64,000 bases of DNA, taken from assembly GCA_001247695.2 (NCBI GenBank), contig LGRX02035483.1, forward strand, positions 248,001-312,000, given 5' to 3'. Below, one piece after another: positions 24,201 through 29,930 of the stretch. This DNA is from Cymbomonas tetramitiformis. Taxonomy: Eukaryota; Chlorophyta; Pyramimonadophyceae; Pyramimonadales; Pyramimonadaceae. Both the position numbers and the translations under genes were made by a program. The notes beneath the pieces are model-generated. The model ran no database searches and was not told where the DNA came from. It saw only the letters and a list, made by a program, of their open reading frames with translations. Position 1 is the stretch's first letter, and each line of letters opens with the position of its first letter.

Positions 24201-26346
24201 GCTGCGTGACATCGTCAGTTGGCCGAGCTCCGTGCACGAGAGAGCGAACGACGTGACTCGCACAAGCATGTCCGAAACTGACAAGATCGACGCTTGCAAC
24301 CACATCACGACGACCACTTTTTTTGTCTGCGTCGTGGAGGTGGTGTGCGCTTGGGCAAACGTCGCCTTCGACTTCGACGACGACGTCACGGACACGGTCA
24401 TCAACGACGTGTGGAGCATGTCCTCCACGATCGACGAGAACATCACCATCGAGGTGATCGATAACATCTCGTTTTACGATTCGAACTACGAGGGGTTGCT
24501 GTATCCCGACGACCCCGTGAGATCCGAGTCCTTGCCGCTGGGCAGCGTTCGGTACGACCTCACGGGATTCCGATGGCCGATCGGCAATTGGCCTTCGAAA
24601 CCGAAGACGTGGCGGCAGGACGACGATGAAGTCGCGTACTTTCGATCGTGGTACGAACGCTGGAAAGAGTACAATTTCACCCAGAGTGATGACATGTCCG
24701 TCCTGATTTTGAAGCAAGTGCGCGAGTACCGCGACGTCGACTTTTACACGTACCGCAAGCAAGAGCAAAACGCCTCATGGTGGAACGCAGATTTTTACGA
24801 GCGCGTCGGGATGATGCCTGCGCACATCTTCATGGGAATGTGCGAGATTCGATCCGCGGAGTTGGAGACAGTCAAAACGGACGTGTCGCGATGGTGCCTG
24901 GACGCGAACAGTAAATCCGTGAGCTTTGGGCCGACGCATGCCCTCATGTGGAAAGACATGGGATACGGACCGAACAATACGGCGTACGGGTGGTTTAAGG
25001 TTCCTTTCACAAAGACGTCCTTCAAGTTTGATCGTCCGAAGCAGCGGACGTACGGACTGTTACGAAAGTTTGTCGACTATCCCGATCCGCTGCATCGACT
25101 TGTGTACGACCCACAACTGCACCGGGCGGAAGTCAACGCGGCGCAGAGCGACTCGTACATCAACAAAAGCGTGATCGCGCGCCTGGACATGCACGAGGAC
25201 AACTTCTTCGATAACAGCACGGTTCGGCGTGAGTTTTATTACTGCCTGTGCTCCGACTACTCGGACGACGAGCTGGACGTGTGCCTTGAAAACGAAGCGT
25301 GCATCGCGCCGAAAAGAGGTTACTTCCTTAAAAGAAATATGTCGACTCCACCCAGTTTCGTGTACGACAACGGAGGATGGTGGGATTGCAGGTCTACCAT
25401 GACCGACGCGGACGATCGGCCTTGCGTTCCCGTACCGTCTCAGCTGTTGACGACGGTGGCCAACTTGACGCTGAAGCAGGAGGAGTTCGAAATGAGCACC
25501 CAGATAGCTTCAAGTACCAAAAGATCCTGTCAGGACACGAGCGTCATCACGTGCGCTCACAGAAACAATCAGTGGCCGATCACATGCACCTTCGCGTCTA
25601 ATTTCATCATCGCTGTCATGGTGGTCTTGATATTGAAGTACATTTTTGGAATGCAGAATGTGGAGATGTACATGATAGGAAGCGTATCAATGCTCATCGC
25701 CTTTCACATTTCACTGGTTAAATCTTACGAGTGGGAGATAGGATGCTATCCGATACTACCCACGTGTCTCTTTGACGACATCGCCAGCGACGTGCAGACT
25801 TACTTCCTTCCGCGGCATATCCATTGGCCGACGACGTGGGCGAAGAGGAACCCGGAAAACAACCGTTTATACGATAACGTGGATTGCTCCAGCGAACCCT
25901 TCGGATTTTCAGACGGGTATCGCAACATCTTCTACCTCTGGAAGCGACATTCTCCGAAATCTTTGGATTCGCTGTGCGACAGGCGGAGTACTTCGTGGGT
26001 GTGCACCCTGTTCGATGCATACGCTCGCTACTACGACGATTACGACTCCATGCACACCGTTCTGCGATACGGATACGACAACGTCGACGATTTGATCGCC
26101 GTGTACGATGCATGCCAGCTGCGTACCATCTTGAACTTTGTTCCGGCGGTTGCTTTTACCGTCATCGCTGTGGTCATCGTCATCATTCTTATCACACTGC
26201 TTATCGGAACCGCCATTCAAATGTTTTCTGTGTTTTTGACTTTGCGAACTTTTGTACAGTACGTCGTGGCCTATCTGAACATCAAGTTGTATGTGCTGAC
26301 GAGCATGGTAGCGACTAAAAATCACAACAAAGAACACGCGCTGTAA
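15295..26346 (+). CDS. Giant secreted surface protein, exon 2 (C-terminal, membrane-anchored)
   Basis: 3,683 residues ending at TAA 26346. Order of parts, counted from the exon start: Cys-rich extracellular segment with repeated C-x-W and C-x(n)-C modules (~500-590); a long proline-rich linker of PPPSPPP type (~882-1058, nt 17941-18470); a long helical, weakly hydrophobic region (nt ~18850-21390); a Cys-rich EGF/laminin-like patch (nt ~21940-22030); a small in-frame tandem repeat (22681-22768); further Cys-rich and helical segments; and strongly hydrophobic membrane segments at nt 25591-25654, 25669-25722 and 26129-26278. The C-terminus is a short charged tail. With exon 1 the product exceeds 8,500 residues. 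Inference: an anchored surface protein with most of its mass outside the membrane. Two separate genes remain possible if no splicing occurs. Confidence 0.88.
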   Translation: MNAYNDLLGPFFGDEYGVYEVNSGNALANESTQTDFADGWDVYHECFSSINETFAPPSDSDSQDSTWQLLTVDEAQEIEVTSEDDESAESRPSVNVIPPLKNWRLVLYQAKSCADDTIECTYPPYTQFFADGVSSSMRETYNLANLYGEPRQETETPWQSDEAFLQTCFDACMDSNRRGALDAEGDHEEFLEMEVNELFLDEFTKKRYKSNYRQFDSIYNSIAFQCLSVSVVQDIMNRPVGKEDVYSSTDMPWLSIYRPMNLSHKSGQQKRLMCVLSDVAYSDIRTVPSEWSTPTDWYVHTTVGNQGHKPFEYMLGASNTMDASITNGNAFQMQRSARVYDRVGWKYWSLYKDYGNRLYQRAAEYDQEEAYVVPNEDAELDCICRPTSGTQGPQAHVSTGEHVCGNPESRETASTSGANVQGTAYPGILDNLYSRCYIAPAGNDDADSTDRAFYCEHTANPPNYDGKTLCAHHPHADWSVDCFPTFGVCSDRTSRKACEKSPERIPMCAWHESRCHQRYVACKSLAYDSATGTCRGRQSSCEDLNSTSCAQVRGCAYHQDGCFALVDARGDCLRAEDDCEQTPRTKRLLRNVFYPDQEIASATARSLLAYSTAGMYVSEPLHVPCGAKTTVHNGTVCNISAYYVACDPDESDDESLAQYGSTPHRAFVINGVAHATIRLSMLLSYTFRMHKTTSSDPMRSLDETTKGYTLSVYRHETGWLSSQDVEDDLSPLVDPSGEAFPLSMRGADTYYTDSSDDEYVDFRVYPNNLIHNTSSEYTTPTNGYFAIVSTSNQSIDYSSDTKSSNAPQDIARCEYVVQSAFNDTNSTAFTKTCVDPVTLIGIGTVGLTASYIVRYGVHKNCEVYNSHPKTMLACSPECVQSVTPSPPPPPCTPPAPPSPPAPPLAPPSPPPYPPPLPGPPEPPTPPDAPNPPNPPNPPAVPPPPVPPSPLPPVFPPPFPGPPPPPTSSSSSSSRPNFPPLPADPPPPPSPAPPPPSPRPPPSPSPPPLPPYPPPPPAPPSPPSPYREQPPYPPPPHSPPPTSPPFSPPPPPPSPPPSVLTYMCASYEAVLEVCEREEYHFDETLLCRETQYGVESSQPFEFFYGDSYDFNMGGRLLLYVDEVVVDDEENASHVSEAYPPPPADMSSLETFNAHTEDASSDGEVESEATVDANTTETKSASLSATYEQFWVMAKDTIEELDASVYRVIKNNLAINMRALGNERFPAISNLFFHGVRLYAEILKGVYEGFVYVGYRIAHGDRVSFHVVWEYVDAIFHEYMAMASSLFEIIHFFMNPNAAYDHRSARILCEASSLPNHIMSGTLKISAAVSTAANYPMPGSLHGESVGCNPLRMNCSHGDYVADTMLNLNPVCAMTAAIENSPSPADVATVVTLFSTSKAKFDILPKEEGTSSSSPFDYLQTRAVSIFTIRALRTLLHYAVKLVLDVLNCLMELIATNDEGDSDCTALMSSLKYPTFVINSAIVISFETQVHLANLLTSFTSFIWAFMYAATDYDPSLYSTVSNWPDESAFAAMLPKTMCIGLPHSQCVQQGLGDFTSPGRNTFHMRAPDGENRVLHACDREMCHCAWSMSEHSFFAFRGDESGTFYHRSHVTGITETSNVTQAQTYGFAGFGNATIKYYRQSALGVNVTKYGYIERLDAYDKYLSYDGPFPYWLFSEGVCVSACDITSKKEQCGRSFETYVPEAVKGASAPFVRAGCSYSSRYGCSSDSHHIQPYPLEAATSTFIVAALSATQRVMISSNKTAHYFFQRYMQKVEDTIDSTLNPEGDADPEEDADPLESLEASIHKSLKKKSDYLIPILYTQTQTALYFRDVIIAFMEFLRAMVIVMHEDDDATFLDFQRNLVDLVDMIQDLVNTLGSAWLDIMDDIIRFQMELVSILIKAIQSISDPSLAAQLLDDIKTAVESMLNIIKDFAMTIFQMVYRMMSMSSFGEQLLQLIETLCGMSNSLVQTLYMVQDGLCDLISSTIPQPVYDEYKHKFKFGSLGSFKVSIPTLALKSKKLASLFGSGFMNQLERMFSCHCPEPRDISRDPDRYKDSKYDDCLKESDCTMPSHASATSFRPMEASLCYTRTTEHIENIYETDLLPAIGYANDWRVKCSMCWATSEAFCMESRTGGEDSNGARANMFTTYGSFEKDSMSLCSKHTRKSTCEANIKTDMNIAMCTWDPYFYAESDDEELRASPGKCLGRRTVRNEYYGQPCVCEKCRGGVYCGAGGFCTCGVLPYLTLGLECQSAMTLQQEGDIQIFTRSPGDSTKPCGTCPSLGAKALSPKEAHFESVCYVRQAEFCFYRSRLSYSGIEDANPQPLSECLANLEVFGPVLCRTYCDSSVKNSMNLLYNRVSLNYSTHSNLDLYASLAMDASDIPTTEFCTCDLNLLSVYIDAVDNHEDISTLDIEVNTNTFTAQKLKTSSAEDESRRRRRLRRLLQNDSDSGRYDTDPPPRSSQPTDDASTNGTNATSGDDASTNGTNATSGDDASLNAYTREVLRTIFGATRDSKSGSSCRADADCYQVERVCAQIYSGSDAPVLCASCLKDSFVTSRAMRHCDGSARVCRCGISPTQTLHQRGGGLEIEKAQNVTLAFLANVEMWPGDSFCDVLFRDLVETNPKLNLDDIGVAEWVHVKKCMEWRMFGLRVQSALGMPTFPVDIAYNWKRPFDLIQKATIGTYVYYAVLEHNESQMNTTRVVKAFEEHGVDPIFYLTLHEKLGDLLAPVYHAVRGALQNVTAAIHSNVQTSKVVTTITNETDTLDSMRVRCDRVYRTSGLILRHVAKRDPFYHIKNVTQLVTPAMNSIWHTVKSARRAHTLASDPVHGKAFFGKVKSFYRLQYEHKWHLNSSFWESAPASDTQGTKMWRSLLQTNENAEEVSNSRTEYCDVYENIVSIVKEVSEFGAQYYGFDAATLKEMNHTLQSSVCVFLDLVQIIESDSLCRKSLYNQQRREDTRGVFTIVYDHYMLQLRDIVSWPSSVHERANDVTRTSMSETDKIDACNHITTTTFFVCVVEVVCAWANVAFDFDDDVTDTVINDVWSMSSTIDENITIEVIDNISFYDSNYEGLLYPDDPVRSESLPLGSVRYDLTGFRWPIGNWPSKPKTWRQDDDEVAYFRSWYERWKEYNFTQSDDMSVLILKQVREYRDVDFYTYRKQEQNASWWNADFYERVGMMPAHIFMGMCEIRSAELETVKTDVSRWCLDANSKSVSFGPTHALMWKDMGYGPNNTAYGWFKVPFTKTSFKFDRPKQRTYGLLRKFVDYPDPLHRLVYDPQLHRAEVNAAQSDSYINKSVIARLDMHEDNFFDNSTVRREFYYCLCSDYSDDELDVCLENEACIAPKRGYFLKRNMSTPPSFVYDNGGWWDCRSTMTDADDRPCVPVPSQLLTTVANLTLKQEEFEMSTQIASSTKRSCQDTSVITCAHRNNQWPITCTFASNFIIAVMVVLILKYIFGMQNVEMYMIGSVSMLIAFHISLVKSYEWEIGCYPILPTCLFDDIASDVQTYFLPRHIHWPTTWAKRNPENNRLYDNVDCSSEPFGFSDGYRNIFYLWKRHSPKSLDSLCDRRSTSWVCTLFDAYARYYDDYDSMHTVLRYGYDNVDDLIAVYDACQLRTILNFVPAVAFTVIAVVIVIILITLLIGTAIQMFSVFLTLRTFVQYVVAYLNIKLYVLTSMVATKNHNKEHAL
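22681..22768 (+). repeat. 39-bp in-frame tandem repeat, 2.3 copies
   Basis: Unit begins GACGACGCCTCGACGAATGG; copies at 22681-22719 and 22720-22758 plus 10 bases of a third. It encodes a DDASTNGTNATSG unit with two N-glycosylation sequons, so copy-number change would keep the frame. Confidence 0.9.
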
Positions 26347-26357
26347 CGGCCGCTCGG

Positions 26358-26400
26358 TATAAATGGTTTTTTATACTTACATGCGATTGTCGTATAAATA
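26358..26400 (+). promoter_or_regulatory. Two TATA boxes upstream of the PLAC8-like gene
   Basis: TATAAAT at 26358-26364 and TATAAATA at 26393-26400, directly after the stop of the giant gene and 100-140 bases before the ATG at 26501. Same motif as other promoters in the window. Confidence 0.5.
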
Positions 26401-26500
26401 CACACACACGCGCGCTTTTACGCTCATATACGATATTAGGCAAGAAGACTACTAGGGGCGCGCTCGATTAGCCGGTTTGTTTCAAAGACGATATTGATTT

Positions 26501-26953
26501 ATGGCATCGGCGTACGAAGCACAATCGTTTTTTTCTAGTACGACTAAATCCGAAAATAAGTGTTTAGCTTGCTGCTTTCCATCGCTAGGATACGCTATTG
26601 TCATGCGCAACCTGTCGAACGACGAAAGCACTCTACTCACGAGTTACCTCATAGCACAATCGACCTGTCTGATCTGCCCCATGTATACCCTGTTGCTATA
26701 CAACATGAGGAGACGCGCGCTCGGTCCCGGCGTGACGTCTTTAGGAGAACGGCGGCAAGGCGAGGGCGTGTGTCACAGCCTGTGCTGCGTTCTCTGTTGT
26801 TGCGTCTGTCCCAGCGTTGAAAGATCGCTAAACGCGACTTCCACCTTTCGCGAGTTCGGCGAGTTCAACGCACCGAAGCTCTCGGCGCCCAAAGCCTTAG
26901 CAATGAGCCGAAAGAAGTCGCAATCGTCGCAGATGAAATTAAACCTGGCTTGA
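26501..26953 (+). CDS. Small Cys-rich PLAC8-like protein
   Basis: 150 residues from ATG 26501. The middle holds clustered cysteines in hydrophobic surroundings: CLACCFPSLGYAIVMRNL near residue 22, a C-x2-C around residue 55, and a VCHSLCCVLCCCVCPS run near residue 90. The pattern of paired Cys in two short hydrophobic segments resembles the PLAC8/Cys-rich membrane family (cadmium-resistance and fruit-weight-like proteins), which occurs in algae and some large viruses. The polar C-terminal tail is rich in Ser/Lys. It probably sits in a membrane. It follows the giant gene on the same strand with its own TATA boxes. The family call rests on Cys pattern only. Confidence 0.7.
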   Translation: MASAYEAQSFFSSTTKSENKCLACCFPSLGYAIVMRNLSNDESTLLTSYLIAQSTCLICPMYTLLLYNMRRRALGPGVTSLGERRQGEGVCHSLCCVLCCCVCPSVERSLNATSTFREFGEFNAPKLSAPKALAMSRKKSQSSQMKLNLA

Positions 26954-27062
26954 AAGACCTCATACATTGGCCGCGGAAAACACCCTCTCCGAATGGACAC
27001 GTGCGGTTAGTGTCCAAAGGTTCGGACATCGGACGAATCTCGTAAATGTTTTTTGGACACAT

Positions 27063-27204
27063 TTTGTAAAAGGTCGGAATCTATAGGGCTATGAGATTTT
27101 GATGGTTACGTCGCTAACACGTAACGATAGCATTACCATCGATGTGGAAAGTGCAGATGTTGTTTGTACGAAGATTCCCATACCTACCTAAAATAAACTC
27201 TTGA
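27063..27204 (+). repeat. Intergenic repeat family R2, copy A
   Basis: Degenerate element from TTTTGTAAAAGGTCGG to ACCTACCTAAAATAAACTCTTG. Its middle aligns well with copy B (TTACGTCGCTAACACGTAACG against TTACATCGTCAATACGTATCG), and one frame reads SITIDVESADVVCTKIPIP then stop. The rest of the gap 26954-27266 holds only a short TGGACAC/GTGTCCA inverted repeat near 26992. Confidence 0.65.
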
Positions 27205-27266
27205 AGGTTTCCTTAAAACATTAAGATATTACAAACTATTTACAACTTGTGTTAACGCTCGGTTCG

Positions 27267-28346
27267 TCATCTGAATTGTGTGAGCCACTCTCGCACGGCA
27301 GAGTCCCGAGCGTACAGAAGCAGCCTCTCGGTATTGAAAGGCGAATCGTTGAGAAAACTTGGCGCGCGTTCGTGAAGATGTTTCGCCACATCTAAGTTAC
27401 CCCTTCCAATGCAAAACAAGTACGATTCAAACATGACGATGTCTTTCTCGATGTCGTATTGGGTCTCCGTCGCTAGCCATCTCAAAATGTGCAAGTGGTT
27501 CTCGTTAGCGCATAGCTGAACCAGCTGCACGTACGGATTTTGCAACAACAAATGTGCCTTGTCGCGGTATACCGCCGCGTCGTGGAGATTTCGTAAAGAA
27601 ATCAAGTCGCCTAAAAACGCGTAACAGTTTGCAGCGCAGGCGTACGCGTGCAAGTCCGAAGTGAGAATGTGCGAACACACCCATTGCATCATATCGACGG
27701 ATGTCACTACACAGGAGGCAATGTCGTCTTCGTTGTATCTCCACGCCTGGCTCTGCATGTATGCGGTCAGCGACACGTTTCCCGAACGAACGGCGCGAGT
27801 GAAGTAGGTTATGTCCACACGCTGAGAGCTGTCGAAATCCTTATATTCGGTTATTTTTTTGAAAGCGGCGACGTTCCCTGTGGACGCAGCTACACGAACT
27901 GTTTCTAATGTCGCTCTCGGCGTAAAGTCCCACACATCACTGTTGACGTTGTAAGCCAAGAATCCTCTGTGCAGCACGCACAACGGACATCGCATGCGCA
28001 AGGCCCGTCCCACTTCCCTCTCGGCACACAACCGCGCGTCGACCGTGTTTCTATGGCCTTGTGGGGCTTCTGTGTACAGTGAAGAGCACATGTATTCCAC
28101 ACTGAACGACCCCTTAATCCACTGTGAAAAAAGTTTCCTCGTACATCTACTAGACATGGACAGAACCTTCTTGTCGATGTCGTTCAGAAGCGCGATTTCA
28201 TTCACTGCGTACTCTGACAACACTTGCAGGACCATGATGAGAACGGAGTGCGCGTGAACGGTCTTGTGCCGTTTCGAAAGATTTGACGCATTCGTGCACT
28301 CGGTTTTCCAGTTAGCGTAGCTCAATGCGTATGTTCTTTTTGGCAT
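27267..28346 (-). CDS. Ankyrin-like repeat protein
   Basis: 359 residues from ATG at 28346 (a longer reading would need TTG). A TATATATATA run lies about 25 bases upstream, which supports this start. The C-terminal two thirds contain degenerate ankyrin-like helices with the G-N/H-hydrophobic pattern: ASTGNVAAFKKI, VRSGNVSLTAYM, ANENHLHILRWLATE, GRGNLDVAKHLHERA. The N-terminal ~100 residues are helical and might be an adaptor domain, but I recognise none. Ankyrin proteins of large viruses often bind host proteins, some with an F-box; no F-box is clear here. First of a long minus-strand run. Confidence 0.75.
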   Translation of the reverse strand: MPKRTYALSYANWKTECTNASNLSKRHKTVHAHSVLIMVLQVLSEYAVNEIALLNDIDKKVLSMSSRCTRKLFSQWIKGSFSVEYMCSSLYTEAPQGHRNTVDARLCAEREVGRALRMRCPLCVLHRGFLAYNVNSDVWDFTPRATLETVRVAASTGNVAAFKKITEYKDFDSSQRVDITYFTRAVRSGNVSLTAYMQSQAWRYNEDDIASCVVTSVDMMQWVCSHILTSDLHAYACAANCYAFLGDLISLRNLHDAAVYRDKAHLLLQNPYVQLVQLCANENHLHILRWLATETQYDIEKDIVMFESYLFCIGRGNLDVAKHLHERAPSFLNDSPFNTERLLLYARDSAVREWLTQFR

Positions 28347-28369
28347 TTCATACAAATAAACCTACCAAT

Positions 28370-28385
28370 TATATATATATATATT
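28370..28385 (-). promoter_or_regulatory. TATA-rich promoter of the ankyrin-like gene
   Basis: An alternating TA run 24 bases upstream of the minus-strand ATG at 28346. Symmetrical, so it could also be a simple repeat. Confidence 0.45.
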
Positions 28386-28526
28386 CGACACGCAACATAT
28401 ACACATATCCTTGCGCGAGTTGTGTTGACGCTGCGGTCGATCGTCGCAACGATCTTCGTGGCCGTATCGCAGCACTTTCAATTCTGCACCTTGTCATCTG
28501 ATCGAGGCGGGCGCGTCAGGCGCAAT

Positions 28527-29351
28527 CTAGGCCGAGGCGAACAAGCAAGCGGTTACTCTCTTTGCCACCGCGTGCCCCACTTTACGCTTGGAGTTCTTTA
28601 TGGCCACCTGACTGAGCAAATCGGTAGCGTGCGTCACCAAGTTTCCCTTACCGAGCGATTGTTTTCGACTCTGAGCCGCCTGGAACAGCATTAGGGCATC
28701 GCTGTAGTGATCGCTGATGCTTCGCGCTGCGTTCTCGGACAGTCCGCGGATGACCGTCAACATGTTCACCCAACAAGCGATGGGCGAATCTTGATTTTTT
28801 GATTTTTTTGCGTGTATAACGCCACCGTAGTACGGACCCTTTGCACAACCGATACCACGTTTTCCATATTGGTTTCCAGCTACATTGTCGATCAGGACAC
28901 TCTCCGTTTCGCATTTCTTAATTATCCACTTCAAGAGGTGCGCCGTGTCGCGCGTGTCGGCGGTGCGAAAAACGCCCACGCCCTTCTGCAGAATACATCG
29001 ATTTATGGCGGAAGACGCCATCAATCCCGAATTCGACGTACGTTCGTCCCTGAGTTCGGCGTTCGAACGCACGCGCGCGTCTTCCAGTACGATGAAGTGC
29101 ATGGCCTCCTTATCGCAACCGTTAGCGAGAGCGCGAACCAGCTGGTCGTCGAAGCGCCCGGACACGCGTGCGTTTTCCAAATCGGACCAGGTCTTGCGTT
29201 CCAGAGTCAACAACAAGCGCCCGTCCCTCACGACGTGAAAATCTCCGACGTCCAGACATGCCTGCTCGTGACGCACCTCAAGTTCGGAGAGCGCGTTTCT
29301 TACGGATTGCGGTTCTCTGGAGTCGACAACCAAGGACACCGCGGGACTCAT
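28527..29351 (-). CDS. ERCC4-type (XPF/MUS81-like) structure-specific nuclease
   Basis: 274 residues, ATG at 29351. The N-terminus has the nuclease core in order: VVDSRE (residues ~7-12), a VGDF turn, then LERKTWSDL (the ERKxxxD catalytic signature) and a GRFDDQL segment. A C-terminal helix-hairpin-helix-like stretch (IRGLSENAARSISDHY) follows, as in XPF/MUS81 relatives that cut branched DNA. The protein is much shorter than cellular XPF and lacks a helicase domain, as is usual for viral copies. Likely role: processing of replication or recombination intermediates. Same strand as the helicase gene downstream. The motif match is strong. Confidence 0.9.
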   Translation of the reverse strand: MSPAVSLVVDSREPQSVRNALSELEVRHEQACLDVGDFHVVRDGRLLLTLERKTWSDLENARVSGRFDDQLVRALANGCDKEAMHFIVLEDARVRSNAELRDERTSNSGLMASSAINRCILQKGVGVFRTADTRDTAHLLKWIIKKCETESVLIDNVAGNQYGKRGIGCAKGPYYGGVIHAKKSKNQDSPIACWVNMLTVIRGLSENAARSISDHYSDALMLFQAAQSRKQSLGKGNLVTHATDLLSQVAIKNSKRKVGHAVAKRVTACLFASA

Positions 29352-29699
29352 CGAATCTGCTTCTGGGTGTCTGCGTCGCGATCAATCAAGGCGCTGCGCT
29401 GCGGTAGGAAAAAAACCTAATTCGTAATGTCAGTGGCTCCACTACCTCGCAGGCACTCGCGTTTACGAAGATGCCAAATCGGTTTCTGTAACGTCGCATC
29501 GGCTCCAATCATAAAAATGTTCACCGAATCCGTGTCTGACTCGCGCGCGAGATCTTTTGAAGCACCTCACACAGCCGTCGAGTGACGAACCTAACCTCGA
29601 TGCCATGAAGGGTTTTCGCAGCAAAAAACCTCCATGACATCGAGTGCGAACTGAGATCACAGTCACTGTCACGACGTGGGGGAAGGGGACCTCTTGATT

Positions 29700-29744
29700 T
29701 TTTCGCGCGCGCGAGACACCCCCCATGCCTCGCGCGCGCGAAAA
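29700..29744 (-). repeat. GCGC hairpin repeat, copy 5 (inverted orientation)
   Basis: Arms TTTTCGCGCGCGCGAG and complement; the loop reads GGCATGGGGGGTGTC on the minus strand. It lies alone in the gap 29352-29930. The left flank (GGGGACCTCTTGATTTTTT) resembles the lead of the array units near 14740. A short ORF across it (29463-29807) is only the hairpin read as codons. Confidence 0.93.
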
Positions 29745-29840
29745 TTCCCAAAAAAACTCGCACATCTGCCGAGCACTGAAGATCATTTCATTCCATCGAT
29801 GACGCATTTATTTATACGAAGTTCCCTGGTACAAGTGGTT

Positions 29841-29887
29841 TATTAAATCCATTTTCCGTTTCCGTTCGACCGGAGCATTCTTCTAAC
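29841..29887 (+). repeat. 47-bp direct repeat R3, left copy
   Basis: Starts TATTAAATCCATTTTCCGTT and ends TTCTTCTAAC. It matches the copy at 32365-32411 at about 44 of 47 positions, in direct orientation, with the helicase gene between them. Confidence 0.9.
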
Positions 29888-29930
29888 CAGTAGTGCTGAA
29901 ATGGAGATTGTCGATGTGGTCAGAAAAAAA

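Noticed and set aside
29463..29807. 114-codon minus-strand ORF with an RARG...SRAR segment
   Set aside because: The segment is the GCGC hairpin read as codons; no other coding support.
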